Source: Pelolinea sp.
Lineage (GTDB): Bacteria > Chloroflexota > Anaerolineae > Anaerolineales > Anaerolineaceae
Assembly: GCA_012797975.1 (NCBI GenBank)
Contig: JAAZOD010000012.1
Span: 62,001-126,000, forward strand
Reading direction: 5' to 3'
DNA length: 64,000 nucleotides
The translations under genes and the position numbers were made by a program. Below the pieces are notes generated by a model. That model had not been told where the DNA came from, did no database searches, and worked only from the letters and a program-made list of their open reading frames with translations. Positions within the stretch are counted from its first letter, which is position 1. Every line of letters begins with the position of its first letter. Below are positions 7,689-15,330 of the stretch, one piece after another.

Positions 7689-10544
7689 GTGAACGCCATA
7701 AATATTGATCGTACTAAGCTTGCAACGATTCAAGCGAAAGATGCCTATGCATTTTTGGAATCTTCAACCGGTGGGTTGAAGAACGAGGAAGTGCTTTCTC
7801 GCCAGAAACGGTTTGGATTAAATTTGCTGCAAAGCGAGAAAAAGACCCCCTTGATGGTAAAGTTTTTGGCAAATTTTACCCATCTCATGGCAATATTGCT
7901 CTGGGTAAGCGGTATCGCGGCGATTTTTGCCAGAATGCCTCAACTGGCGATTGCAGTATGGATGGTCAACATCATCAATGGTGTGTTTAGCTTTTGGCAG
8001 GAATTTCGGGCCGAAAAAGCATCAGAAGAGCTGCGTAAACTGCTTCCCACTTATACTCGCGTGCTGCGAGAGGGTAAAGAGGAAAAAATCCTGGCAGAGG
8101 AATTGATACCGGGTGATGTGGTATTGTTTGCGGAAGGTGAAAAGATCTCAGCCGATTGCCGGCTGGTGGAGCAAGCCGCTTTCCGGGTTGAACAATCCAC
8201 ACTGACCGGTGAATCGCGGCCGGTTGGAAAAAGCTCCGAAGCTTCGGATCTGGAAAATATCTCCTTGACCGAACAACCCAATCTGGTGTTTGCGGGTACC
8301 AGTGTGGCAGCCGGTACTGCAAAGGGTATTGTCTATGCCACCGGCATGGATACCGAATTCGGAAAGATTGCACATTTAACCCAGAGCATGAAAGAAGAAT
8401 TAAGCCCGCTGCAGGTCGAGATGAAATCGATCACTAAAATTGTCACGTTGATCGCGGTTTTGATTGGGGTCGTGTTCTTTGTGCTGGCCTGGCTCATGGC
8501 GAAAATCACCCTGCTTGAAAGTTTCATCTTTGGAATCGGCATGGTGGTTGCTTTTGTTCCAGAGGGGTTGCTGCCAACCGTGACCCTTGCTCTGGCCATG
8601 GGCACCCAGCGTATGGCGAAACGAAATGCATTGGTTAAAAAGTTATCTGCCGTTGAAACCTTGGGCTGTACCACGGTGATTTGCACCGATAAAACCGGTA
8701 CCTTAACGCAAAATGAAATGACGGTGCGTCGGATATGGATTCCACGCCCTGTCACTGATCATGATTTTCTGTTGAATGGCAGAGTTGAGGTCAATGGAAT
8801 TGGATACAATCCGACCGGCAATTTTGTGTGGAAGAACAGATCGGGTGCAACGGTACAACCTGCAGACCTGCAGGGAATCTTGCGCGCAATTTTGTTATGC
8901 AATAACTCGCGCTTGATTATCCCACAGGGTGAAGAAACCACATGGAAAATTTTAGGCGACCCGACCGAGGCTGCCTTAAAAGTTGCTTCGGTAAAGGGCA
9001 ATTTAAATGAAGAAGACGAGCTGCGCAGCTATCCGCGCATCATCGAGATCCCTTTTGATTCGCGGCGCAAACGCATGTCTACCATTCATTTAGAACAATC
9101 ACAGGGTCTGCGCGGCACTTCCTTCACGCAAACACCCCGTGTTGCCTTTGTCAAAGGTGCCCCTAAAGAACTGCTGGACCTCTGCACAAACATCTCCATC
9201 TCTGGAGAAGTTCATCCCTTATCAGAGGAATGGAAACAAGCGGCCATGGAAGAGAATGATGCCATGGCAAGGGATGGACTGCGCGTTCTGGCGGTGGCCT
9301 ACCGTAGATTACCGAAAGACCTTATATCCCAGACCGCGGAGGATGTGGAGCATGATCTGACGTTCCTGGGATTGGTTGCCATGATGGACCCACCCCGTGC
9401 AGAGATCAGCGCGGCCGTGGAGAAGTGTCATCAAGCGGGTATCCGCGTGATCATGATCACCGGCGATTACGGTTTGACCGCAGAGAGCATAGCCCGCCGT
9501 GTGGGCATCATCACCTCGGCGAACCCGCGCATCATCACTGGCTTCGAACTGGACAAGATCAGTGATGATGACTTGAAACAGGCCTTTCAGGGAGAAGTGA
9601 TCTTTGCGCGCGTTTCTCCGGAGCATAAATTGCGTGTGGTTATGGCGTTGCAGGACCTTGGACATATCGTCGCGGTTACCGGAGATGGCGTGAACGATGC
9701 GCCGGCTCTGAAACGGGCCAATATCGGGGTTGCTATGGGAATCACCGGCAGTGATGTTGCCAAAGAAGCGGCCAGCATGATCCTGCTGGATGATAATTTT
9801 GCATCCATTGTCAATGCGGTGGAGGAAGGCCGCGCCGTGTATTCGAATATCAAAAAATTCACCACCTATATTTTCACAAGCAATGCGCCGGAAGCAGTTC
9901 CCTTCATCCTGTATGCGTTTACTGCTGCGCGTATCCCTTTGGCATTGAATGTGATGCATGTGTTGTCGATCGATTTGGGAACCGACCTGGTACCCGCCCT
10001 GGCATTGGGTGCCGAACCTCCAGAACCCGGCATTATGCAGCAACCACCCCGTAACCTGAGCGAACATGTGGTTACTCCAAAACTCCTTACTCGCGCCTAC
10101 CTCATTCTTGGACCACTCCAAGGAGTTGCTTCTATGGCAGCTTTCTATTATTACTATTGGACGAACGGTTTTGCAGGTCAATGGCTTGATTTACCCGGCA
10201 GCGGTGATCTTTACCGCTCCGCAACGGCCATGGCTCTGGCGGCAGTGGTGGTCACCCAGGTCGGCAACCTTTTCGCCCAACGCACTGAAACGAGATCCAT
10301 TTTCAGAATTCCGTTGTTTAATAATAAGATGCTTTGGGTCGGCATTCTTTCTGAATTGACGGTAATAGCTGCTATTGTGTATGTGCCGTTCTTCCATCAA
10401 TTTATCGGTACTTATAGTTTCCCGTTGAAATATTGGCTGTTCCTGTTTGCTTGGACACCATTATTGATAATTGCTGATGAAATAAGAAAATGGATCGAAA
10501 GGAAAAGGTCTCTAAAGGGAGCGAGCAAAGGAGGTGTACGGTGA
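7689..10544 (+). CDS. P2C-type cation ATPase, Na+/K+-ATPase-like
   Basis: Ion-pumping P-type ATPase of 951 residues in the cytoplasmic membrane. TGES, DKTGTLT (phosphorylated Asp334), MITGDYGLTA and TGDGVNDAP are present. The ion-site helices follow animal Na+/K+-ATPase rather than the calcium pump: PEGLL in M4, TSNAPE in M5, IDLGTDLVPA in M6 with both aspartates. The serine of TSN, which marks Na+/K+ pumps against H+/K+ pumps, is kept. No beta subunit is seen. The GTG start at 7689 follows AAGGAAG. The stop overlaps the next gene, a TrkA-type K+ regulator, by 4 bases, pointing to Na+/K+ homeostasis. Substrate is inferred from the motifs. Confidence 0.88.
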   Translation: MNAINIDRTKLATIQAKDAYAFLESSTGGLKNEEVLSRQKRFGLNLLQSEKKTPLMVKFLANFTHLMAILLWVSGIAAIFARMPQLAIAVWMVNIINGVFSFWQEFRAEKASEELRKLLPTYTRVLREGKEEKILAEELIPGDVVLFAEGEKISADCRLVEQAAFRVEQSTLTGESRPVGKSSEASDLENISLTEQPNLVFAGTSVAAGTAKGIVYATGMDTEFGKIAHLTQSMKEELSPLQVEMKSITKIVTLIAVLIGVVFFVLAWLMAKITLLESFIFGIGMVVAFVPEGLLPTVTLALAMGTQRMAKRNALVKKLSAVETLGCTTVICTDKTGTLTQNEMTVRRIWIPRPVTDHDFLLNGRVEVNGIGYNPTGNFVWKNRSGATVQPADLQGILRAILLCNNSRLIIPQGEETTWKILGDPTEAALKVASVKGNLNEEDELRSYPRIIEIPFDSRRKRMSTIHLEQSQGLRGTSFTQTPRVAFVKGAPKELLDLCTNISISGEVHPLSEEWKQAAMEENDAMARDGLRVLAVAYRRLPKDLISQTAEDVEHDLTFLGLVAMMDPPRAEISAAVEKCHQAGIRVIMITGDYGLTAESIARRVGIITSANPRIITGFELDKISDDDLKQAFQGEVIFARVSPEHKLRVVMALQDLGHIVAVTGDGVNDAPALKRANIGVAMGITGSDVAKEAASMILLDDNFASIVNAVEEGRAVYSNIKKFTTYIFTSNAPEAVPFILYAFTAARIPLALNVMHVLSIDLGTDLVPALALGAEPPEPGIMQQPPRNLSEHVVTPKLLTRAYLILGPLQGVASMAAFYYYYWTNGFAGQWLDLPGSGDLYRSATAMALAAVVVTQVGNLFAQRTETRSIFRIPLFNNKMLWVGILSELTVIAAIVYVPFFHQFIGTYSFPLKYWLFLFAWTPLLIIADEIRKWIERKRSLKGASKGGVR

Positions 10545-11185
10545 AAGTGATAATCATTGGCTGTGGCAGATTGGGAATCAATATTGCACGCGAGATGGAT
10601 CAACGCGGTAGTGAAGTGGTGGTGATCGATAAAGATGCTCTGACGTTTGAAAACTTGGGAAAATCTTTCCACGGTACTACCATCGTCGGAATCGGTTTCG
10701 ACCGGGATATTCTCACCCAAGCCGGCATCAATATGGCAGATGCCCTGGTTGCCGTGACTTCCAGTGATGAGGCAAATGTGGTGGCTGCCCGGATCGCGAA
10801 GTTCGTTTTTCGTGTACCCAAAGTGGTGGCACGCGTCTATGACCCACGCAAAGCAGAAATTTATAAAAGATTGGGAATTCCTACCATTTCTCCCGTGGCC
10901 ATGGCCGGTGAAAGGATATCTGAAATTCTTTCCTTCTCCCATCTGAAAACCGTCTTGACCATTGGCTCTGGAGAAGTGCTGATCACCGAAGTGGAAATGA
11001 CCACAGCCTTTGAAGGGAAAAAGATGGAGCAACTCGAAATACCCAATGTCGCACATCCCATCTCGCTGACCCGCAATGGGAAGACCATGATCGCGACTCC
11101 CAATCAGCAGCTCGAAATGGGCGATGTGGTTCATCTGGCGGTTGTGGCAAGCATGACCGACCGTGTCAAAGAAATGTTGAAATAA
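10541..11185 (+). CDS. TrkA/KtrA-type RCK potassium regulator, copy 1
   Basis: Cytoplasmic NAD(H)/nucleotide-binding gating subunit. An N-terminal TrkA-N Rossmann domain begins KVIIIGCGRLGINIA (glycine-rich loop GCGRLG), and a C-terminal TrkA-C domain follows from about residue 140. The GTG at 10541 follows AGGAGGTG and overlaps the pump stop as GTGA, so it is translationally coupled; the longer in-frame start at 10490 lies within the ATPase gene. Length 214 residues. No TrkH or KtrB channel gene is present in the window, so the partner is either remote or the upstream pump. Confidence 0.88.
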   Translation: MKVIIIGCGRLGINIAREMDQRGSEVVVIDKDALTFENLGKSFHGTTIVGIGFDRDILTQAGINMADALVAVTSSDEANVVAARIAKFVFRVPKVVARVYDPRKAEIYKRLGIPTISPVAMAGERISEILSFSHLKTVLTIGSGEVLITEVEMTTAFEGKKMEQLEIPNVAHPISLTRNGKTMIATPNQQLEMGDVVHLAVVASMTDRVKEMLK

Positions 11186-11200
11186 AGCTGGAGGAAAGCC

Positions 11201-11863
11201 ATGAAAGTATTGATCATTGGTGGTGGAAAAGTCGGTACCTATCTTGCCTCTCATCTTTTAGCAGACAAGCATGAGATCATGGTCATCGAACAACGTCGCG
11301 AAGAATTGGAACGCTTGCAGCGTGAGTTGGGTGCGGAACATGTGATGTTGGGAAATGGCACCGACCCGGTTGTGCTGGAGTCGGCCGGTATCCGTACCAT
11401 GCAGGTCATTGCAGCAGTCACAGGCAGCGATGAGACCAACCTGGTTGTAACAAACCTTTCCCGCTTTGAATTCAATGTCCCCCGCACCATTGCCCGCATC
11501 AATAATCCGAAAAATGATTGGATGTTCACTGCGGATATGGGTGTGGATGTGGCATTGAATCAGGCAGATCTCATGGTACACCTGATCCTGGAAGAAATGT
11601 CAATGGGCGACATGATGACCCTGCTGAAACTTCGCCGTGGAAAGTTCTCCATTATTGAAGAAAAACTGGCGCCACAATCGAGCATGGTCGGCATTCGGTT
11701 GGAACAGGCCAAATTGCCCAGCGATAGTGTGATCCTGGCGGTCATGCGCAAGGATGATATTCTGATCCCGCATGGAAGTCTGGAATTGAAAGCCGGCGAT
11801 GAGCTCATCATTTTGGTCCACAGTGCGCAGTTGGATCAATTGAAAAAATTGCTGATCTCCTGA
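11201..11863 (+). CDS. TrkA/KtrA-type RCK potassium regulator, copy 2
   Basis: Second RCK protein, 220 residues, starting MKVLIIGGGKVGTYLA with the GGGKVG nucleotide loop. The N-terminal Rossmann domain is followed by a TrkA-C domain ending ELIILVHSAQLDQL. ATG 11201 follows GGAGG. It lies 15 bases after copy 1, with which it shares only family-level likeness, so the pair may form a hetero-ring or serve two channels. A strong terminator follows at 11885. Confidence 0.88.
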   Translation: MKVLIIGGGKVGTYLASHLLADKHEIMVIEQRREELERLQRELGAEHVMLGNGTDPVVLESAGIRTMQVIAAVTGSDETNLVVTNLSRFEFNVPRTIARINNPKNDWMFTADMGVDVALNQADLMVHLILEEMSMGDMMTLLKLRRGKFSIIEEKLAPQSSMVGIRLEQAKLPSDSVILAVMRKDDILIPHGSLELKAGDELIILVHSAQLDQLKKLLIS

Positions 11864-11884
11864 TCCTGTTGCAGATAAAACATG

Positions 11885-11919
11885 AAAGAATATCCTTTTT
11901 CAAAAAGGATATTCTTTTT
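11885..11919 (+). terminator. Rho-independent terminator of the pump-TrkA operon
   Basis: AAAGAATATCCTTTTT and AAAAAGGATATTCTTT form a long stem around a minimal loop, closing in a T-run (11915-11919). Confidence 0.85.
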
Positions 11920-12029
11920 AATAATGGAAATCATACCTAAGTCTTATATCCTTTGAAAATGATTACGATATGATAGATGCCAGAGATTCTAAAATTTTGG
12001 TAAGTTAAAAATGAAAGGTGGTATCGGCA

Positions 12030-13190
12030 ATGAATAATTCAAGTCGAATCGGAACTATCATTCTCATCATTGTCGTCGCTGCATTCAGTGGTCTATTCGG
12101 CGCATGGATTGGTGGAAGCATGGTCACGCAGAAGCTGAGCTCAATGCCCACAGAACAGCTTGCAGCCACTCCAACCGTCGATGTCAGCCAAGCACAGGTT
12201 GTCAATACTACGATCACGGTCAACAGTTCCAACATCGATTCGGTGATTACCGATGTGGTTGAACAGATCGAACCGGCTGTCGTAACCGTGGTGGGCACCA
12301 TTCCCGGCGCACAGACCTTCTTTGGCCGAACTGCCGATTCTCAGGTGAGCGGCAGTGGTTTCATTATTTCAACCGATGGCTATATTGTGACAAACAATCA
12401 TGTGGTCGAAGACGCCACTGATCTATATGTTGTTCTTAGTGACGGGACAGAGCTGAATGCACAGATCGTCAGTCGTGATGTCTATGCTGATCTGGCTGTT
12501 TTGAAAGTTGACGGGAACATGCCTGCGGTGGCAAAATTGGGAAGCTCGGAGGATCTAAAGCCCGGCGAAACCGTGATCGCAATTGGTTCACCATTGGGTA
12601 CTTTTCGCAACAGTGTGACAGTAGGGGTGATCAGTGCAACGGGGCGCACTCTGGATACCGGCGAGGGTTATAACATGGAAAATCTGATCCAAACCGATGC
12701 GGCCATCAACAGCGGTAATTCGGGCGGACCTCTGGTAAATCTTGCCGGAGAGGTGATTGGCGTCAATGCTGTGGTGGTGCGTGGAAGTTCAAGCAGTAGC
12801 AGTGCCTCTGCCGAAGGACTTGGCTTTGCCATTCCTTCCGATACCGTAAAAGTGATCAGCGAACAGATCATTCAAAAGGGTTATTTTGCGCGACCTTATT
12901 TTGGTGTTGGTGTGCAGAATGTCACCGAATCGATTGCGAAGCGGTATAATTTACCCGTTGACTGGGGCGGGTATGTCACCGAGGTGATCTCCGGCAGTCC
13001 CGCTGCCAAAGCAGGCCTACGGGTCAATGATATTATCACGCAGCTCGGAGATATCACTATCACGGAAGAAACCACCTATCTCAATGCGCTTTTCCAGTGC
13101 CAACCCGGTGAAGAGATCGCAGTGGAGTTCTATCGTGGTAATCAAAAGATGACCGTGCAGGTGACACTGGCAGAAACGACCGCCCAATAG
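12030..13190 (+). CDS. HtrA/DegP-family trypsin-like serine protease with PDZ domain
   Basis: Membrane-anchored envelope protease of 386 residues. One N-terminal hydrophobic helix (about 8-28) is followed by a linker and a trypsin-like domain with His124 in NNHVVE, Asp154 in YADLAV and Ser231 in GNSGGP. One PDZ domain follows (about 285-380, GGYVTEV, SPAAKAGL). ATG 12030 follows AAAGGTGG; an in-frame GTG at 12018 is within that site. It fits the HhoA/DegS type with a single PDZ. It degrades or signals on misfolded envelope proteins. No operon partner; the terminator at 11885 lies upstream. Confidence 0.93.
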   Translation: MNNSSRIGTIILIIVVAAFSGLFGAWIGGSMVTQKLSSMPTEQLAATPTVDVSQAQVVNTTITVNSSNIDSVITDVVEQIEPAVVTVVGTIPGAQTFFGRTADSQVSGSGFIISTDGYIVTNNHVVEDATDLYVVLSDGTELNAQIVSRDVYADLAVLKVDGNMPAVAKLGSSEDLKPGETVIAIGSPLGTFRNSVTVGVISATGRTLDTGEGYNMENLIQTDAAINSGNSGGPLVNLAGEVIGVNAVVVRGSSSSSSASAEGLGFAIPSDTVKVISEQIIQKGYFARPYFGVGVQNVTESIAKRYNLPVDWGGYVTEVISGSPAAKAGLRVNDIITQLGDITITEETTYLNALFQCQPGEEIAVEFYRGNQKMTVQVTLAETTAQ

Positions 13191-13216
13191 ACTACATTTA
13201 ACATCAAGGAACACCA

Positions 13217-14041
13217 TTGACTTTACCTTCTATTGACCAAATTCGACTGATTTGTTCTGATGTCGACCATACTTTGTTGTCTGACGACCAACAGCTTCTT
13301 CCGATGACGGAAGAGACATTACGCAAATTGCAGAGTCGAGGGATCAAGGTTATTCTGGCAACCGGCAAAAATCTGGGAGCGACCCGTGCTATTGTCGATC
13401 AACTGCAGTTGAATGACCCGTTGATCTTTGCCAATGGCAGTCTGATCCAATACCGGACTGGTAAGGTGTTTTGCCAGAGAGAGATAGCACCCGAACGAAC
13501 ACGGCAAATCATCAGGCTGGGGGAACAGCATGGTATGGATATGATGTTGTATTTGACCAATGAAACGATCATTAAAACAGGTGGCAAATTTTCTCATGCT
13601 TTGGATAAGTACGGCGGTCCCCGATCAAAAGAGGTGAGGCAATGGCAAGATGTGGGCAGTGATCTTGACCATATCCTGAAAATTGTCTTTATCGATGAAG
13701 ATTTTCAAAGATTGGCAAGCATGGGTAAAGTGTTGGAAAAAAATATTCCCAATGGAATCGAGACCTGTTTTTCGTTACCAATTTTGCTTGAAGTGGCGCC
13801 GAGCGGGGTGAGCAAGGGCACGGCATTGGAAGAAGTCGCACGGTTTTTAAAATTGCCCCGTGAAGCGCTGATCGCTTTTGGGGATGGAAACAATGATATT
13901 GAGATGATTCGGTTCGCGGGCATTGGAGTGGCATTGGAAAATGCCACTCCAGGATTGAAAAACGTAGCGGATTATATTGTCCCTTCGAATAATGAAGAAG
14001 GTCCTGCGCAGTTCTTGAGGCAAATTTTCAATTTGCAGTGA
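13217..14041 (+). CDS. HAD-superfamily Cof-type phosphatase
   Basis: Cytoplasmic sugar-phosphate or nucleotide-type phosphatase of the Cof/YbiV group, 274 residues. Motif I is DVDHTLL near residue 15 (His in place of the usual Gly), motif II is in LATGKN, and motif IV is GDGNNDIEM. A type-C2 cap domain lies between. The start is TTG at 13217 after AAGGAA; no closer ATG fits motif I. It begins 26 bases after the HtrA stop and may be co-transcribed. Its end overlaps the convergent CPBP gene by 14 bases. Substrate unknown. Confidence 0.85.
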   Translation: MTLPSIDQIRLICSDVDHTLLSDDQQLLPMTEETLRKLQSRGIKVILATGKNLGATRAIVDQLQLNDPLIFANGSLIQYRTGKVFCQREIAPERTRQIIRLGEQHGMDMMLYLTNETIIKTGGKFSHALDKYGGPRSKEVRQWQDVGSDLDHILKIVFIDEDFQRLASMGKVLEKNIPNGIETCFSLPILLEVAPSGVSKGTALEEVARFLKLPREALIAFGDGNNDIEMIRFAGIGVALENATPGLKNVADYIVPSNNEEGPAQFLRQIFNLQ

Positions 14042-14960
14042 TCACCTCATCCGTTTTTTCTTTTGGGAATGCAAAGATCAAGATGAGAATTCCAACGATC
14101 AGGAAGGGCAGACCTCCGATCACGCCGGTTGGATAAGGTCCCAACAGGACCGGCGGGTTTTTCACGAGGAACAGCACACCAATGGAAGCGATGCCATTGA
14201 GAGCGCCGTGGGCGATGGCTGCCGGCCAAACGCTTTCTGATTTTAATGAAACCCAGGCGATGAAGATTCCCAGACTTACGGTGAACAGGACCATGGCAAG
14301 CGGACCCAACCAAGGGTATCCGGGATAATCGAAACCATAGTTATATCCCATCAAGATCACCGGCCAGTGCCAGATGCCCCAGATTACGCCCGTCAAAAGT
14401 ATCGCTTTTCTCTTTCCAAGCGGTAGAAGTTTTGGAAGCAGGTACCCTCGCCAACCGAACTCTTCTCCAAAGGTGCTGATGATATTGAGGATGGGGGAGA
14501 TCAAAGCAGCATACGCAATTTGCATGACAATGAATTGGTACAGGTAGGATGTGCTGGTTTCGCTGCCATAAGCTGCGAATTGTGAAGAAAGCATCGATAG
14601 GCCGGTGTCGAAATAGCTTGGGAAAAGCACAAAGAACAAGGCTGTGCCAAGCAGAACGAGCAGCGGTGTGCCCAGCCAGGCGATCCAGATATAACGCCAA
14701 TGGTTGCGGAAATTCAATTTCAGCAACAGGTTATCTTTTCCTTCCTTGGTGACAACGCGCGTTAAGATATTGGCGATGGCCGGCCCCCACATATAGGCGC
14801 TTGCCAGCAGGATATACGCCAGGGTGATGCTGCCATTCTCAATGATGATCGGGCTGTTTGTCAATCCGCCGGTCAGATAAATGACCAGTGCCGTTGCCCA
14901 TGAAATTCCGAAAGCGAAAATGAGGAACAATCTGGTTCTTTTCTTATTTAGGGTGTCCAT
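14028..14960 (-). CDS. CPBP-family (CAAX/Abi) intramembrane metalloprotease
   Basis: Polytopic membrane protein, 310 residues with about eight hydrophobic helices. The three family motifs are present: EEFGWRG (EExxxR), GIWHWP (His of the second motif) and HGALN (HxxxN). Homologues include type II CAAX prenyl proteases and bacteriocin self-immunity proteins; the bacterial substrate is unknown. ATG 14960 follows AAAGGA on the minus strand; an in-frame start at 15026 would add a hydrophilic stretch. The 3' ends of this gene and the Cof gene overlap tail to tail. Confidence 0.85.
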   Translation of the reverse strand: MDTLNKKRTRLFLIFAFGISWATALVIYLTGGLTNSPIIIENGSITLAYILLASAYMWGPAIANILTRVVTKEGKDNLLLKLNFRNHWRYIWIAWLGTPLLVLLGTALFFVLFPSYFDTGLSMLSSQFAAYGSETSTSYLYQFIVMQIAYAALISPILNIISTFGEEFGWRGYLLPKLLPLGKRKAILLTGVIWGIWHWPVILMGYNYGFDYPGYPWLGPLAMVLFTVSLGIFIAWVSLKSESVWPAAIAHGALNGIASIGVLFLVKNPPVLLGPYPTGVIGGLPFLIVGILILIFAFPKEKTDEVITAN

Positions 14961-15057
14961 AATAAATCCTTTACAAATATTGTATCCATTGATTCCGACC
15001 ACCTGGTATATCCGGTGTTTGTCCAAAGATTGAATAAGTACCGCTCCCGACTGATCA

Positions 15058-15082
15058 AGCTCCTTTTCAAGGAGCGCTTTTT
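15058..15082 (+). terminator. Orphan rightward terminator-like hairpin
   Basis: GCTCCTT (15059-15065) pairs with AAGGAGC (15069-15075), followed by five T. An earlier CGCTCC at 15042-15047 can pair with GGAGCG at 15071-15076 instead, an antiterminator-like alternative. No rightward gene precedes it, so it would end a short non-coding transcript. Confidence 0.45.
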
Positions 15083-15205
15083 GAATTGAGCATAATTGTA
15101 CCCTGTCTTCGGAAAATTCCTATCTTGTAATTTTTTGAAAATTCTATGTACTTATATTGCCGCTGCAGACATAGTATTGAAGGCTATGATCTAAAATTTA
15201 TAATT

Positions 15206-15299
15206 GGTCGCTTAGAGGGCACTGAACTCACATCAAACTAAACCCCAATAGATTTTAGGGAGCCAATAGCGAAACCGGTCAATTGAAGGCCGGTTTTTT
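15206..15299 (+). ncRNA. Structured RNA element A (same family as 27060-27147) with terminator
   Basis: Shares with element B the ordered blocks GGTCGCTT, GAGGGC, TGA, GGGAGC, AATAGCGAAACCGGTC and a terminator hairpin. GGTCGCT (15206-15212) can pair with AGCGAAACC (15268-15276) with two bulged A, closing a multibranch fold. The final ACC is also the start of the terminator arm ACCGGTC (15274-15280), which pairs with GGCCGGT (15288-15294) before six T. The two pairings exclude each other, as in a transcription-terminating riboswitch. It lies 31 bases before the surface-protein start. I cannot match it to a known riboswitch class. Confidence 0.6.
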
Positions 15300-15330
15300 C
15301 TATTAATAAGGAGGAAGACGGAGGGCCAAT

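Larger units (their letters stand above)
14961..15330. other. Divergent intergenic region, 370 bases
   Basis: Lies between the CPBP gene (leftward) and the surface-protein gene (rightward). It holds a rightward terminator-like hairpin at 15058-15082 with no gene upstream of it, and structured RNA element A at 15206-15299. A TATAAT at 15199-15204 with TTGAAG at 15177-15182 looks like a promoter but lies too close to element A to transcribe all of its first stem. The bases 15083-15176 show nothing I can name. Confidence 0.6.

Noticed and set aside
9309-10181. 290-codon open frame antisense to the P-type ATPase
   Set aside because: Lies wholly inside a conserved gene, lacks a ribosome site, and its translation resembles no protein.
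15177-15204. TTGAAG / TATAAT promoter for element A
   Set aside because: The predicted start near 15211 would remove most of the first arm of the conserved closing stem, so it is not a convincing promoter for the whole element.
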